A stretch of 64,000 nt of DNA from Stenotrophomonas nitritireducens (GCF_001431425.1 NZ_LDJG01000013.1:48382-112381), one strand, 5' to 3'. Shown: positions 8,815 through 22,882, numbered from the stretch's first letter. The notes: a model not told the origin generated them from the letters alone. Numbers and translations are program-made.

Positions 8815-9270
8815 GATGCTCTCCATGAAAGCCCGGTGCCGGCAACGCGCCGGAATGCGCCGGGCGAACGCGGGTGGGCTGCACCCGCCGGGATTGTCCC
8901 GGGCATGTGGCCTGGCCGGAGGGGATGAACGCACCTGCTCCGGGACCGCCGGATAATAGTCGGCGATATTCCCGTAATCCCCCTTTGGCATGGCAGGCAT
9001 GCCCGGGAAGGATCATTCCAATCTGGGCGCGGTGTGCATACACATATTCGGCAAGATATTGCGGATGTGTATATATGTGATGTATTTCTCTGTTTGTGCG
9101 GCCGGCGTATACATGGTCGTCCCGGCATATTGGTTATGTATTGCTGGCGGAACTGGAGTGGGTGGGGTGGTTTTCCAGGCGGTTTCCAGTCCGCAGCTCA
9201 ATCAAGGGGGATGCGCCGGGGCGCCGGCCGTATCCGGAGGTCAGGCTTACGACGGGATACCCGTCCGGGC
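8815..9270. promoter_or_regulatory. Divergent intergenic region between flp and the AraC-type gene
   Basis: This 456-nt gap holds no convincing gene. The half next to flp (8815-8990) is GC-rich. The half next to the regulator (9035-9140) is clearly AT-richer than the rest of the window and contains several ATACA/TGTAT words. It must carry the promoters of both the flp operon and the regulator gene. I could not place either promoter with confidence. Confidence 0.6.
9038..9072. promoter_or_regulatory. Perfect 8-bp inverted repeat ATACACAT...ATGTGTAT, candidate operator
   Basis: ATACACAT (9038-9045) and its exact reverse complement ATGTGTAT (9065-9072) are centred about 27 bp apart. Related words follow at 9073-9085 (ATATGTGATGTA) and 9107-9114 (GTATACAT). 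The repeat lies between two divergent genes, one of them a DNA-binding regulator. This suggests, without proof, a binding site for that regulator. Confidence 0.45.
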
Positions 9271-10236
9271 ATGGGCGTTCACATGGATGCGATGATCTGC
9301 GATCGGCATTTGAAGTCGTTCGATCTTTCCACGTTGGGAGGCGTCCTGCGCGTCTGCCACGTCGAACTGGTATTGCTCGATGGCCAGCCGCCGATGGCCT
9401 CGGTGACCTCGTTCGTCCACGACCAGGCGCTGCTGTGCACCTTCGAGATCGCCGCACGCACGCGCGGGCGTTTCATGCTGCCGGTGGACTGGTGCCTGCT
9501 TGGCTGGATGGAAACGGTGGATCCGGAAACCAGCTGGTGCCATGGCGTGCCGTTGTCGCCCGGCGGGATCATTTCGGTGATGCCGGAAGGCATCACCGAA
9601 TTCGCGCTGGGGGCGAACAGTCGGGTGACTTTCGTACTGGTGCCGTTGCGGCGTTTCCAGGAGCGTGCCGCCAGCCGTCATCTGGGCAGCCTTGAGGCCG
9701 GCGGCCTCGACGTGCCGCTGGTCAGCGGGCGCGAGCTGCCGCCGCTGCAGGATCATTACCTGGGCCTGCAGCAGCGCATCCGCTGCGGCGAGGTGACTTC
9801 GAACGAGATCGACGCACTGCTCGATGCGCATGCAGGCGAACTGTTCGCCAATGGACCGGTGGAGCGCCGCGTCAGCAGCCGCGCGCGTCGCGTGCGCTAC
9901 CTGATCCTGCGGCGCGCGGAGGACATGATGCGCGCCAACATCCGCAGGCACATCTACATGCAGGAGCTGTGCGATGCGGCGGGCGTCAGCGAACGTGCGT
10001 TGCGCTACGCCTTCGAGGAGCTGGTCGGCATATCGCCGGTGCGCTACCTGTCGATGCTGCGCCTGTGCGAGGCATGCCGCACGCTGTCTTCCGCCGATGC
10101 CGGGCGCAAGTCGGTCAAGTCGATCGCGCTGAGCTGCGGCCTGTGGGACCTTTCGCGGTTTGCCGACAATTACCGGCGGGTATTCGGCGAGCTGCCGAGC
10201 GAGACCCTGATGCGGGGCACCTTCTCCGACCCTTGA
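9271..10236 (+). CDS. AraC family transcriptional regulator
   Basis: The 321-residue protein has an N-terminal cupin-like sensing region and a C-terminal AraC/XylS double helix-turn-helix. The second half contains MQELCDAAGVSERALRYAF and the typical recognition region VKSIALSCGLWDLSRFADNY followed by FGELPSE. The start could be ATG 9271 or ATG 9283 (MDAM); upstream in-frame sequence is Arg/Gly-rich and not protein-like, so it was excluded. It is divergent from the flp operon across a regulatory-looking gap and is the natural candidate to control the pilus genes. It may equally control the adhesin gene downstream. Confidence 0.85.
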   Translation: MGVHMDAMICDRHLKSFDLSTLGGVLRVCHVELVLLDGQPPMASVTSFVHDQALLCTFEIAARTRGRFMLPVDWCLLGWMETVDPETSWCHGVPLSPGGIISVMPEGITEFALGANSRVTFVLVPLRRFQERAASRHLGSLEAGGLDVPLVSGRELPPLQDHYLGLQQRIRCGEVTSNEIDALLDAHAGELFANGPVERRVSSRARRVRYLILRRAEDMMRANIRRHIYMQELCDAAGVSERALRYAFEELVGISPVRYLSMLRLCEACRTLSSADAGRKSVKSIALSCGLWDLSRFADNYRRVFGELPSETLMRGTFSDP

Positions 10237-10424
10237 AGCCGGCGCGATCGGCCCTGTTTGCCGATTCCGTGCATGGGCTTGCCGGGAGTGCGCACAGGTT
10301 TGCCGGATAGCCATAGCGATGTGCCGGATACAGGCAAAGCGTGCCGCTGGTTCCTGATGTAGTGCGATCCAAGCGATGAAGCCAGCCATCGGGGCGGGAC
10401 AGTCGCATTGCACGGGGACTCATC

Positions 10425-13400
10425 ATGAATCGCATCTACAGACTGGTATGGAACCGCACCCTGAATGCTTTCGTCGTGGGCTCGGAGCTGGCGAGCGCGG
10501 CGGGCAAGCACGCCGGCGCGCGCCGCCTGCAGGCGGGCCGGACGGGCGTGTCGCTGGGCATGGGAAGCCTGCTGATGCTCGCGATGGCCTCGCCGGCGCA
10601 GGCAGGCGACGCGCGCCTGGACGATCTGCAGGCGCTGGTCGCCAAGTACGCCGCGCAGGATGCCTCGATGCCGGCGGTCCCCATGCCGGGCGCGTCCGTT
10701 GCCGGCGTACCGGCGGCGTCCACCGCCCATGCGCCACTGCAGGTTGCCGGCCATCTCGGGCAGGCGGTGCCGGCACTTTCGCAGACGGTTGCGGTGGTGA
10801 CGGCGCCGGTGGCGGCTGTTGCTGCCTCCACGCCCCCGCTGCAGGTCACGGCTGCGGCCAAGGCCACCCTGGTCAAGCCCGTGGCGCACGTCGTCACCGG
10901 CGCGACCAAGGCCGTGGCGACGCTGCCGGGCATCGCCGGCAAACTGCCGCAGGCGCTGGTCCTCAAGGAGGATGGCGTGGCGGGCGGCATCGCCGGTACC
11001 GCGCAGGCGGGCCTGCAGGCGCTGGGCAGCGTGCTGTCGCCGGGCAGGGACGACAATGGCGGCAATCCCCTGCGCAATACGCTGGTCTCGACCGCGACCG
11101 CGGTAGAGGAGCTGACCGGTGGGCTGGTCAAGGGAAGCCACGCCGGCGCGCTGCTCGACGGCGTGGTCGAAGGCAGTGCACCGGTCCTCGAGGGCGTCGG
11201 CGACAAGGCCGGCACCCTGGTCGGCCAGCTCACCGGTTCGGCCGTGCTCGGCAACGGCCTGTCGCAGACCGTCGTCACCGCCACGCAGGGCCTGCAGGCG
11301 ACGACCGGCGCGCTGGGCCAGGGCAATGTCGGCGGAGCCGTGCAATCGCTGCTGGGCGCCGTCGGCGGGACGGTATCCGCCGCGACCGGAGCCGTCACCG
11401 GCACGTTGTCGGGTCTTGCCGGCTCCGCGTCGGGGCTGGGTGGACTGCAGCAGGTGATCGATGGCGTCGCCGGCGGCCTGACCGGCGGCGCGTCCAACGT
11501 GGTCGGCCAGCTGACCGGGCAACCGGCTGCGGCCGCGGGTGGCGGCGCGGCGACCGGTGCGCGCCCGACCGGCCTGGTGGTCGGCAACGGCGGGCTGGTC
11601 GGTACCGTCGGCCAGTTGGCCGGGCCCACGCTGTCGACTCTGTTCGGTGGCGACGGTTACGTGCGCAACGGCGGGCTGGCGATGAGCAACGCCAACATCG
11701 CGCAGGCGTACTCGGTGACCACGGTGGCGGGCCTGCCCATGGTCAATCTCAGCCCGGTCGGACAGGTGCTCGATGGCCTGGGCGGCCTGGCCACCGGCGG
11801 CAATTCGCATATGACGCTGATCGGCGGCGTCACGTCGGGCAACTACATCTACAACATCAACAACGGCAAGCCCAACGGACTGCTGGGGCTGGTGCTGCCG
11901 GACGGCGCGCCGGCATGGGCGGCCAAGTGCGCGGACCCGCTGGGGCTGGGGCTGGTCAAGGTCGACTGCTGGGGCGTCAACGCCGCGCAGGACTACCAGG
12001 TGCTGATCGGCGATGGCGCCTACGCCAACGGCTCAAAGGAAGTGGTGATCGGCACCAACGCCGAGCACCGCCTGGCGCAGCAGGATGCCAATACGGTCTT
12101 CCCCGGCGCGGGCGGCGGCGCCAATGGCGTGCCGACGGCCGATTACGACGCACGCCTGGGTCATTCGGTGGTGATCGGCGACAGCGCTTCGGGCTCGGCC
12201 AATGGCCAGACCCTGATCGGCGCGGGCGCCACGTCGGACAAGGCCAACAGCGTGGCGCTGGGCTACAAGTCCAATGCCGACCGTGGCGGAAGGGATGGCT
12301 ACACCGCCTTCGGCCTGGCGGCGCCGCAGAACTCCATCGGCGAGGTCGCGGTTGGCTCGGCCGGGCGCGAGCGGCAGATCACCCATGTTGCTGCCGGCCT
12401 GGAGCTGACCGATGCGGTGAACGTGGCCCAGCTCAAGGGTGCGTTGTCGCTGATCGCCGGGGTCAGCCAGTCCGCGGTCACCTATGACGACGATGCGCAG
12501 GGCAATCCCGACTATGGCCGGGTGACGCTTGGCGGCGGCAACGCGCCGCAGGGCACGGTGGTGGGCAACCTCGCCGCCGGTACGGTGGCGGCCGGCAGCA
12601 TGCAGGCGATCAACGGCGGGCAACTGCATGGCCTGGGCATGTCGCTGGCGGCCCTGGTCGGCGGTGGCGCGACGCTCGATGCCAATGGCGCGCTGTCGAT
12701 GCCGACCTATGGGCTCAACGCCATCGGCGCCAACGGGCAGCTGAGCCTGAACCCGTATGCGGGCCTCGGTGCGGCCTTCGGCTCGATCAGCGATTCGCTG
12801 GCGAACCTGCGTGGCCTGGTCATCACCACGACGCCCGCCAACGGCAACCCCGATCCGCTGGCGGTACGCTATACCGCCGACGCCAACGGCCAGCCGACCA
12901 ACGAAGTCGTCCTGGGCGGCGACGGTGCGGCCGTGGCACTGCGCAACGTCGCCGCGGGCAATGTCGCCGCGGATAGCACCGATGCGGTCAACGGTTCTCA
13001 GCTGGCGACCACCAACAGTGCGGTGGCGGCGGCGATGGGCGGGTCGATGGCTTACGACAGCGCGTCGGGGCAATGGACCGGGCCGAGCTTCAGCATCACC
13101 GCGATCGGTGCGACAGGCGGCACCCAGCAGCAGGTGCTCGACAACGTGGGCGACGCGCTGGCGGCGCTGGATGGTTCGATCGTCAACGTCAACCAGCGCA
13201 TCGACAACATCCAGTCCGGCGGCGCCGGCAACGCGTATTTCGCGGTGAATTCAAGCAAGGCCGCGGCATCGGCCAGCGGCCAGGACAGCATGGCCGCCGG
13301 TCCGCAGTCCTCGGCCTCGGGCGCGCAGTCCGTCGCCCTGGGCGATGGCGCCACGGCCACGGCCGACGGCAGCGTCGCGTTGGGTGCCGGCTCGGTGGCC

Positions 13401-13985
13401 GACCGCGCCAACTCGGTATCGGTCGGCAGCACCGGCCACGAGCGCCAGGTCACGCACGTGGCCGATGGCAGCGAGGCCACGGACGCGGTGAACCTGCGCC
13501 AGTTGCAGACCTCGCAGCAGGGCACGGTGCGCTACGACCAGAACGGCGATGGCAGCACCGACTACGGCAGCGTGACCCTGGGCCAGCCGGGGAAGGCCGT
13601 GGTGATGCACAACGTCGGTACCGGCGTGGCCGGCACCGACGCGGTGAACGTGGCACAACTCAACAAGGGGCTAGGGGACGTCATGGACTGGTCGAAGAAC
13701 TACACCGATCAACGTTTCGGCGACATCGGCCGCGACATCAACCGGGTCGACAACCGCGCCTCGGCCGGCATCGCCTCGGCGATGGCGATGGCCGGTCTGC
13801 CGCAGCCGACCGAAGCGGGCCGGCGCATGGCCTCGTTCGCGGCCAGTACCTTCCATGGCGAATCCAGCATGGCGGTGGGCATCTCCGGCGTCACCGAAGG
13901 CGGGCGCTGGATCTACAAGCTGAGCGGCTCGGCCAACACCCGCGGCGATGGCGGAGTGACCGTGGGTGCGGGCATCCAGTGGTGA
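10425..13985 (+). CDS. Trimeric autotransporter adhesin (YadA-like)
   Basis: This is a 1186-residue surface adhesin. Residues 1-59 form an extended signal peptide ([23 protein letters not shown]) typical of long autotransporters. Residues 60 to about 420 are Ala/Gly/Val-rich and carry no recognised domain. YadA-type head repeats ([19 protein letters not shown]) precede a neck ([10 protein letters not shown], about 648). A second head ([10 protein letters not shown]) and neck ([10 protein letters not shown], about 1005) follow. The C-terminus from about 1105 ([17 protein letters not shown] to [10 protein letters not shown]) is the YadA anchor that forms a trimeric 12-strand barrel. The start is ATG 10425 behind GGGGA. 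The next gene encodes a TpgA-like partner. Confidence 0.92.
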   Translation: MNRIYRLVWNRTLNAFVVGSELASAAGKHAGARRLQAGRTGVSLGMGSLLMLAMASPAQAGDARLDDLQALVAKYAAQDASMPAVPMPGASVAGVPAASTAHAPLQVAGHLGQAVPALSQTVAVVTAPVAAVAASTPPLQVTAAAKATLVKPVAHVVTGATKAVATLPGIAGKLPQALVLKEDGVAGGIAGTAQAGLQALGSVLSPGRDDNGGNPLRNTLVSTATAVEELTGGLVKGSHAGALLDGVVEGSAPVLEGVGDKAGTLVGQLTGSAVLGNGLSQTVVTATQGLQATTGALGQGNVGGAVQSLLGAVGGTVSAATGAVTGTLSGLAGSASGLGGLQQVIDGVAGGLTGGASNVVGQLTGQPAAAAGGGAATGARPTGLVVGNGGLVGTVGQLAGPTLSTLFGGDGYVRNGGLAMSNANIAQAYSVTTVAGLPMVNLSPVGQVLDGLGGLATGGNSHMTLIGGVTSGNYIYNINNGKPNGLLGLVLPDGAPAWAAKCADPLGLGLVKVDCWGVNAAQDYQVLIGDGAYANGSKEVVIGTNAEHRLAQQDANTVFPGAGGGANGVPTADYDARLGHSVVIGDSASGSANGQTLIGAGATSDKANSVALGYKSNADRGGRDGYTAFGLAAPQNSIGEVAVGSAGRERQITHVAAGLELTDAVNVAQLKGALSLIAGVSQSAVTYDDDAQGNPDYGRVTLGGGNAPQGTVVGNLAAGTVAAGSMQAINGGQLHGLGMSLAALVGGGATLDANGALSMPTYGLNAIGANGQLSLNPYAGLGAAFGSISDSLANLRGLVITTTPANGNPDPLAVRYTADANGQPTNEVVLGGDGAAVALRNVAAGNVAADSTDAVNGSQLATTNSAVAAAMGGSMAYDSASGQWTGPSFSITAIGATGGTQQQVLDNVGDALAALDGSIVNVNQRIDNIQSGGAGNAYFAVNSSKAAASASGQDSMAAGPQSSASGAQSVALGDGATATADGSVALGAGSVADRANSVSVGSTGHERQVTHVADGSEATDAVNLRQLQTSQQGTVRYDQNGDGSTDYGSVTLGQPGKAVVMHNVGTGVAGTDAVNVAQLNKGLGDVMDWSKNYTDQRFGDIGRDINRVDNRASAGIASAMAMAGLPQPTEAGRRMASFAASTFHGESSMAVGISGVTEGGRWIYKLSGSANTRGDGGVTVGAGIQW

Positions 13986-13994
13986 GCGGACCCC

Positions 13995-14015
13995 GGGGCC
14001 GGCCGGTCCGGCCCC
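13995..14015. repeat. GC-rich stem-loop between adhesin and TpgA-like gene
   Basis: GGGGCCGG (13995-14002) pairs with CCGGCCCC (14008-14015) around a 5-nt loop just after the adhesin stop. There is no U-tract, so it is more likely an mRNA 3'-end stabiliser or attenuator than a full terminator. Confidence 0.5.
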
Positions 14016-14067
14016 GTGGACATGGCGCATTTGAATGGCGCATTTGAACGGAGCGGGGGGAGCATCG

Positions 14068-14844
14068 ATGAACACGAAGTGGATGACGATGGCGGCAGCG
14101 GTGATGCTGGCCGGTTGTGGCAGCGCCCAGGTGCGCGGGGACTTTCCCGACCCGGCCCGCGCCTATCCGGCCGGAGGCACCTACGTGAGCCTGGACGGAT
14201 TGCGTCAGTACGCGCCGGGCATGAACAAGCAGCAGTTGTACGCCCTGCTGGGTACGCCGCATTTCGGCGAAGGCATGTGGGGGGTGCGCGAATGGAACTA
14301 CCTGTTCAACTTCCGGCGGACGGTAGGCGCGCCGCCGATCCAGTGCCAGTTCCAGATCCATTTCGACGGCAAGGGCGTGGCGGTGGGGCAGTCGTGGAAG
14401 CCGGCCACGTGTGCGGCCCTGCTTGAACCAGCGCCGGTCGCCGCGGCACCGGCGCCGCCGCCGGCTGCGCCACCGCCGCCGCCGTTGCGGATTTCTGCCG
14501 ATGCGCTCTTCGCATTCGACAGCGCCGAGCTCTCCGGCAAGGGACGGGCGCGGCTGGACGAGGTGGTCGCCAGCCTGGGCGCGCGGATGGGCGCCGTGTC
14601 GTTGACCGTGGTCGGCTTCACCGACCGCATCGGCAGCGACGCCTACAACCTGCGGTTGTCGCAGCGCCGCGCCAACGCGGTGCGCGATTACCTGGTGGCG
14701 CGCGGTGTTCCCGCCGGCTCCGTGCGCGCCGAGGGACAGGGCAGCGCGCAGCCGCTGGTCGAATGCGGCAAGGCGCCGCATGCCGAGCTGGTGCGTTGTC
14801 TGGCGCCCAATCGCCGCGTGGAGATCGCGGGAATCGGCGGTTGA
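14068..14844 (+). CDS. TpgA-like OmpA-family lipoprotein, adhesin partner
   Basis: The 258-residue lipoprotein starts at ATG 14068 behind GGGGGGAG and has a lipobox VMLAGC. Its N-terminal domain (about 40-110; GMNKQQLYALLGTPHF, WNYLFNF) resembles the SmpA/OmlA (BamE) fold. A Pro/Ala linker (about 115-145) leads to an OmpA C-terminal peptidoglycan-binding domain (about 150-255; VVGFTDRIGSDAYNLRLSQRR, NRRVEI). TpgA of Acinetobacter Tol 5 has this domain order and sits next to the trimeric autotransporter AtaA, which it links to peptidoglycan. Here it directly follows the YadA-like gene, so the same role is inferred. Confidence 0.82.
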   Translation: MNTKWMTMAAAVMLAGCGSAQVRGDFPDPARAYPAGGTYVSLDGLRQYAPGMNKQQLYALLGTPHFGEGMWGVREWNYLFNFRRTVGAPPIQCQFQIHFDGKGVAVGQSWKPATCAALLEPAPVAAAPAPPPAAPPPPPLRISADALFAFDSAELSGKGRARLDEVVASLGARMGAVSLTVVGFTDRIGSDAYNLRLSQRRANAVRDYLVARGVPAGSVRAEGQGSAQPLVECGKAPHAELVRCLAPNRRVEIAGIGG

Positions 14845-14942
14845 ACCGGCCACGGTCTGCGCAGGCGTGCGTGGCGTCGGCGCAGGCCTCACAATCGCCG
14901 GCGTTGGCGGGCGCGCGCATGCGCCGGCGTCGAAGAGGTCGG

Positions 14943-15545
14943 ATGCGGATGGTGTGGAAACAGATGCTGCGCTGGGCGGGACCGGCGTCGGTGGTGGTGT
15001 GGCTGGTGGCGCTGGCGGTTTTCGGCGCGCGCCTGCCGTTCTACGACCAGATGCGTCATCCGGTTTCGCTGCTGGGCGCGACCGGCGTTCCCGGCGCCGG
15101 GATGTTCAATGCGATGGGCTTCGTGCTGCCGGGGGTGCTGGCGGCGCTGGCCGCGCTGGGGCTGGTGCTGCGGATGCCGGCTACCGCTTCGCGCCCGCTG
15201 CGCGTGGCCGGGCAGATGCTGCTGCTGGCCGGGCTGGCCTTCGCTGCGATGGGGGCTTTCCCGCTGGACGTGGACGACATCGGGAATCGCGCCAGCCAGG
15301 CGCATGCCAGCGTCTGGCTGTTGTGGCTGGTGGCGTTCTGCGCCGGCGCGGTGATGCTGCGCGTGGGCGCCGCGCGGGATGCGGCATGGCGCCCGGTGGC
15401 GACGCTGGCCGTGGCCTGCGCGGTGTGGATGCTGTGCAGCGCCTTCGTGTTCGGCAGCGTCATGCCGGTGGCGATGGCGCAGCGGCTGGCGTTCCTGGGC
15501 TGGGCGCTGTGGCTGGCGCTGCTGGCGCGGCGCGCGCCGCGCTGA
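14943..15545 (+). CDS. DUF998-like integral membrane protein
   Basis: The 200-residue protein has about six hydrophobic segments and motifs reminiscent of DUF998 proteins: HPVSLLGATGVPGAGMFNAMG in the first periplasmic loop and GAFPLDV before a helix. ATG 14943 follows AGAGG; ATG 14949 and ATG 14919 are alternatives. The function of DUF998 proteins is unknown. It is on the same strand as the TpgA-like gene, 98 nt downstream, but nothing ties it to adhesion. Confidence 0.7.
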   Translation: MRMVWKQMLRWAGPASVVVWLVALAVFGARLPFYDQMRHPVSLLGATGVPGAGMFNAMGFVLPGVLAALAALGLVLRMPATASRPLRVAGQMLLLAGLAFAAMGAFPLDVDDIGNRASQAHASVWLLWLVAFCAGAVMLRVGAARDAAWRPVATLAVACAVWMLCSAFVFGSVMPVAMAQRLAFLGWALWLALLARRAPR

Positions 15546-15588
15546 ACGGGCGCGGCGCGCACTCCCTGCGGCGACGTGCGCAGGGCCG

Positions 15589-19733
<4,145 letters not shown>

Positions 19734-20067
19734 TCCGCCTGCGGCGCGCTCGGGTGGTTCGCCATCCGGGCGCGCGGCGGCGCGTTAGGCATCCGATGCG
19801 GCTTGCGGTCTATTGCGGCGCCCCCCATCCGCGCCGCGCGCGGATCGCCCCCCAACTTGGGGGGCATGGAAGTGGCAACCAGCTTCCGCAAATGCTTTCC
19901 CGGCCGCATGAGCGCATGCTCCGGCTCTGTCTTGCTTGTCTTACGCATGGTGTCCGCTCCAGAACAGCTGGGACTGCGATGTGGTTTCATCCCCGCTCAC
20001 ACCCGATGGGCGATGATGCGGGCCGTTTTCTGTTGCCGCTCCCGGCCGGCTCCGCCAGACTGTGTCC
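19734..20067. other. Non-coding gap between leuS and lptE
   Basis: This 334-nt stretch shows no credible coding frame on either strand. Its only clear structure is a perfect hairpin at 19847-19865 (GCCCCCCAA, one base, TTGGGGGGC), which lacks a U-tract. It probably holds the leuS 3' end and the lptE promoter, though I could not assign promoter elements. Confidence 0.5.
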
Positions 20068-20613
20068 ATGACCCGATACCTGACCGCCCTCGTCCTTGCC
20101 GTGAGCCTGACCGGTTGCGGTTTCCACCTGCGCAACAAGCTCACCCTTCCGGACGATACGCCGGCGGTGAAGGTCGAATCGACGGTGCGCTACAGCGAGC
20201 TGGTCAAGCTGCTGGGACGCGGGTTGCACGCCTCCGGCGCGGTCGTCGTCGGCGAGGATGAGCCCGGCAAGGGCGCGGCCCGGCTGCAGATCCGCTCCGA
20301 GCGCTGGGGCGACCTGCCCATCGCCATCGACGCGCAGGGCCGCACGCAGGAGTTCAGCCTGCGTTACGCGGTCATCTTCGCCTTTCATCGTCCCGATGGC
20401 AGCGTGCTGGTGCCGGAGCAGGTGATCGAGCTGTCGCGCGACTACGTGTCCGAGCCGACCGACGCCACCGGCACCACCACCGAGCGCGAGATCCTCGCCG
20501 ATGAACTGCGCCGCGAAATGTCCGCCTCGATCCTGCGGCGCATCGACAGCGTGGTCCGCGCGCAGATGGAGAAGGAGCGCGCTGCCGCTCCGGCGGCCGG
20601 CAAGGGCGACTGA
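20068..20613 (+). CDS. lptE: LPS assembly lipoprotein LptE
   Basis: A 181-residue outer-membrane lipoprotein with lipobox LTGC (Cys17) followed by GFHLRNKLTLP, the usual LptE mature N-terminus. LptE plugs the LptD barrel and is needed to insert LPS into the outer leaflet. The sequence shows alternating strands (FSLRYAVIFAFHRPDGSVLVPEQ) and a C-terminal helix with SILRRIDSV, as in the family. ATG 20068 was preferred to an in-frame GTG at 20062. It lies between leuS and holA, the standard order. Confidence 0.92.
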   Translation: MTRYLTALVLAVSLTGCGFHLRNKLTLPDDTPAVKVESTVRYSELVKLLGRGLHASGAVVVGEDEPGKGAARLQIRSERWGDLPIAIDAQGRTQEFSLRYAVIFAFHRPDGSVLVPEQVIELSRDYVSEPTDATGTTTEREILADELRREMSASILRRIDSVVRAQMEKERAAAPAAGKGD

Positions 20614-20656
20614 CCCATGCCGACCCTGGCTGCCCCGGCGTACGGGCGCTGAATCG

Positions 20657-21700
20657 ATGGAGCTTCGTCCCGAACAGCTCGCCAGCCAGGCCGGCGCGCA
20701 GCCGTTGGCCCCGGCCTACCTGATCGCCGGCCCGGAACTGCTGCGCGTGCTGGAAGCGGCCGATGCGGTACGCGCCAGGGCGCGCGCCGAAGGCATCGGC
20801 GAGCGCGAGGTGTTCGACGCCGATGGGCGCGATTTCGATTGGGGCCAGCTGGCGTCCAGCTTCAATGCACCGAGCCTGTTCAGCGCGCGCCGGCTGGTCG
20901 AGCTGCGCCTGCCCAGCGGCAAGCCGGGCAAGGAAGGCGCGGAGGTCATCAGCCAATTCTGCGCGCAGCCGCCGGACGACGTGGTGCTGCTCATCACCGC
21001 TGGCGAGTGGAGCAAATCGCATCACGGCAAATGGGCCGACGCGGTGGCGCGCATCGGCGTGCTGTCGGTGGCCTGGGCGATCAAGCCGCACGAACTGGGC
21101 GACTGGATCGAACGCCGCCTGCGGGCCAGGGGGCTGCGCGCCGAGCCGGCCGCTGTGCAGCGCCTGAGCGAGCGGGTGGAAGGCAACCTGCTGGCCGCCG
21201 CGCAGGAAATCGACAAGCTCGCGCTGCTGGCCGAGGGCCAGACCCTGGATGTGGCGAAGATGGAGGCGCTGGTCGCCGACGCCGCGCGCTACGACGTGTT
21301 CCGGCTGGTCGAGGCGGCATTCTCCGGGCAGCCGCCGGCGGTCATCCGCATGCTTGCCGGGCTGCGCGCCGAGGGCGAGGCGGTGGCCGCGCTGACGCCG
21401 ATCCTGATCCGCGAACTGCTGATCACCGCCGGACTGGCGCGGGTGCAGGCCAGCGGCGGCAACCTCGCCGGCGAGATGAAGGCGCGCGGCATCTGGGAAT
21501 CGCGGCAGGCGCCGTTCAAGCGCGCGCTGCAACGGTATCCCGCGCCGCAGCGCTGGGAGCGCCTGGTGGCCGAGGCCGGGCAGGTCGACCGCATGGCCAA
21601 GGGCCGTGCCGAGGGCGATCCGTGGCTGGCGCTGGAACGCCTGCTGCTGGCCGTGGCCGAAGCGCAGGCGGTGCGCCTGCTGGCCCGCGGGACGCGATGA
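20657..21700 (+). CDS. holA: DNA polymerase III subunit delta
   Basis: The 347-residue clamp-loader subunit opens the beta clamp. The start MELRPEQLASQ and family features such as APAYLIAGPELLRV (N-terminal domain), DDVVLLITAGEWSKS and the C-terminal WLALERLLLAVAEAQ match HolA. Its stop overlaps the nadD ATG (ATGA at 21697-21700), showing translational coupling. It begins 43 nt after lptE. Confidence 0.95.
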   Translation: MELRPEQLASQAGAQPLAPAYLIAGPELLRVLEAADAVRARARAEGIGEREVFDADGRDFDWGQLASSFNAPSLFSARRLVELRLPSGKPGKEGAEVISQFCAQPPDDVVLLITAGEWSKSHHGKWADAVARIGVLSVAWAIKPHELGDWIERRLRARGLRAEPAAVQRLSERVEGNLLAAAQEIDKLALLAEGQTLDVAKMEALVADAARYDVFRLVEAAFSGQPPAVIRMLAGLRAEGEAVAALTPILIRELLITAGLARVQASGGNLAGEMKARGIWESRQAPFKRALQRYPAPQRWERLVAEAGQVDRMAKGRAEGDPWLALERLLLAVAEAQAVRLLARGTR

Positions 21701-22407
21701 CCGTGGCGTCCATTCCGGAGCCGGGCGCAAGTCGGCCGGATACCGGCCTGCTGCTGATCTACGGCGGCACCTTCGACCCGGTCCACAACGGTCACCTGGC
21801 CATCGCCCGCCGCGCGCGCGATGAACTGAACGCGCCGGTGCGGCTGATGCCGGCCGCCGACCCGCCGCATCGCCCGCCGCCGGGCGCCGATGCGCGGCAG
21901 CGCACGCATATGCTGGAACTGGCGACTGCCGGCGAACCGGGGCTGCAGGTCGATCGCCGCGAGCTGCGGCGCGCCGCGCGCCAGCCGGGCGTGCCTTCGT
22001 GGACCGTGGACACGCTGCGCGAAATCCGTGCCGAGATCGGCACTACAGCCCCGGTGGCCCTGTTGATGGGGGCCGACAGCCTGTTGGGCCTGCCGACCTG
22101 GCATGCGTGGGAACACCTGCTCGACCTTGCGCACCTCGTGATTGCCGACCGCCCCGGCAATGCGCTGGACGGGCAATTGCCGGAAGTGCTTGCCGCCCGG
22201 CTGCGCGATGCCTGGGCGGTCGATGCCGCGTGCCTGCGCGAGCGGCCGGCCGGATGGGTCTGGCGCCTGCACCAGCCGCTGCAGGCCGAATCGGCCACTG
22301 CCGTACGCGGCCTGATCGCGGCCGGCGGCGACTGGCGTGGCCTCGTGCCTGGGGCCGTGGCCACTTACATCGCCGCCCACGGCCTGTACGGCTGCGCTAC
22401 GGCGTGA
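21697..22407 (+). CDS. nadD: Nicotinate-nucleotide adenylyltransferase
   Basis: The 236-residue enzyme makes NaAD from nicotinate mononucleotide and ATP. The nucleotidyltransferase motif GTFDPVHNGH is at residues 24-33, and the substrate region PSWTVDTLREIR and the motif GADSLLGLPTWHAWE are present. The usual C-terminal ISSTxIR motif appears as the variant ESATAVRGLIAAG. The first ~15 residues before LLLIYGG are longer than in most NadD proteins, but the ATGA junction with holA supports this start. Confidence 0.94.
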   Translation: MTVASIPEPGASRPDTGLLLIYGGTFDPVHNGHLAIARRARDELNAPVRLMPAADPPHRPPPGADARQRTHMLELATAGEPGLQVDRRELRRAARQPGVPSWTVDTLREIRAEIGTTAPVALLMGADSLLGLPTWHAWEHLLDLAHLVIADRPGNALDGQLPEVLAARLRDAWAVDAACLRERPAGWVWRLHQPLQAESATAVRGLIAAGGDWRGLVPGAVATYIAAHGLYGCATA

Positions 22408-22430
22408 ATGCCGGGCGCGGCCGGGTTCTC

Positions 22431-22436
22431 TATAAT
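22431..22436 (+). promoter_or_regulatory. Candidate -10 box (TATAAT) upstream of rsfS
   Basis: A perfect TATAAT lies between the nadD stop and the rsfS TTG start, which would place transcription about 23 nt before the start codon. No good -35 hexamer is visible at 16-18 nt upstream, so this is a tentative secondary promoter. Confidence 0.35.
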
Positions 22437-22465
22437 CGTCCCTTCATTCATCGAGTTCCGCAGCT

Positions 22466-22882
22466 TTGACCACCGAAGCCCAAGTCATCAAGACCCAGTT
22501 GCCCAATCCGCCGCCGTCCGTTCCGGCCCTGCTGGCCTCCGTCCATGCCGGACTGGAAGAACTCAAGGCCAGGGATGTCGTGGAGATCGACGTCCGCGGC
22601 AGATCCAGCGTCGCGGATTTCATGGTCATTGCTTCGGGTACCTCGACCCGCCACGTCAAATCCATCGGCGACGAAGTGGTGCGTTTCGCCAAGAACCTGG
22701 GCGTGATGCCGCTGGGCGTGGAAGGCGAGCGCGAGGCCGAGTGGGTGCTGGTGGACCTGGGCGACGTGATCGTCCACGTGATGCTGCCGCGCGTGCGCGA
22801 GTTCTACGCGCTCGAGCGCCTGTGGACGGTGGGCGACCAGCCGCCCTCGTCCGCCGAGGGAGAAGAGCAGGAAGCCGGCTGA
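22466..22882 (+). CDS. rsfS: Ribosome silencing factor RsfS
   Basis: The 138-residue protein binds ribosomal protein uL14 and blocks subunit joining under starvation. The core motifs are [28 protein letters not shown] and [14 protein letters not shown], split here across residues 37-105, with the typical ending [10 protein letters not shown]. The start is TTG at 22466: no ATG or GTG gives the full family N-terminus and no ribosome-binding site is evident. The last ~20 residues are an acidic tail. It is in the standard nadD-rsfS-rlmH order. Confidence 0.93.
   Translation: MTTEAQVIKTQLPNPPPSVPALLASVHAGLEELKARDVVEIDVRGRSSVADFMVIASGTSTRHVKSIGDEVVRFAKNLGVMPLGVEGEREAEWVLVDLGDVIVHVMLPRVREFYALERLWTVGDQPPSSAEGEEQEAG

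Noticed and set aside
8985..9005. A sigma-54 promoter for flp (TTGGCATGGCAGGCATGC)
   Set aside because: GG and GC are separated by 12 rather than 10 bases, and the sequence points away from flp.
14021..14047. Tandem TGGCGCATTTGAA duplication before the TpgA-like gene as a transposon target duplication
   Set aside because: The two 13-bp copies are directly adjacent, with no element between them, and are better explained by replication slippage.
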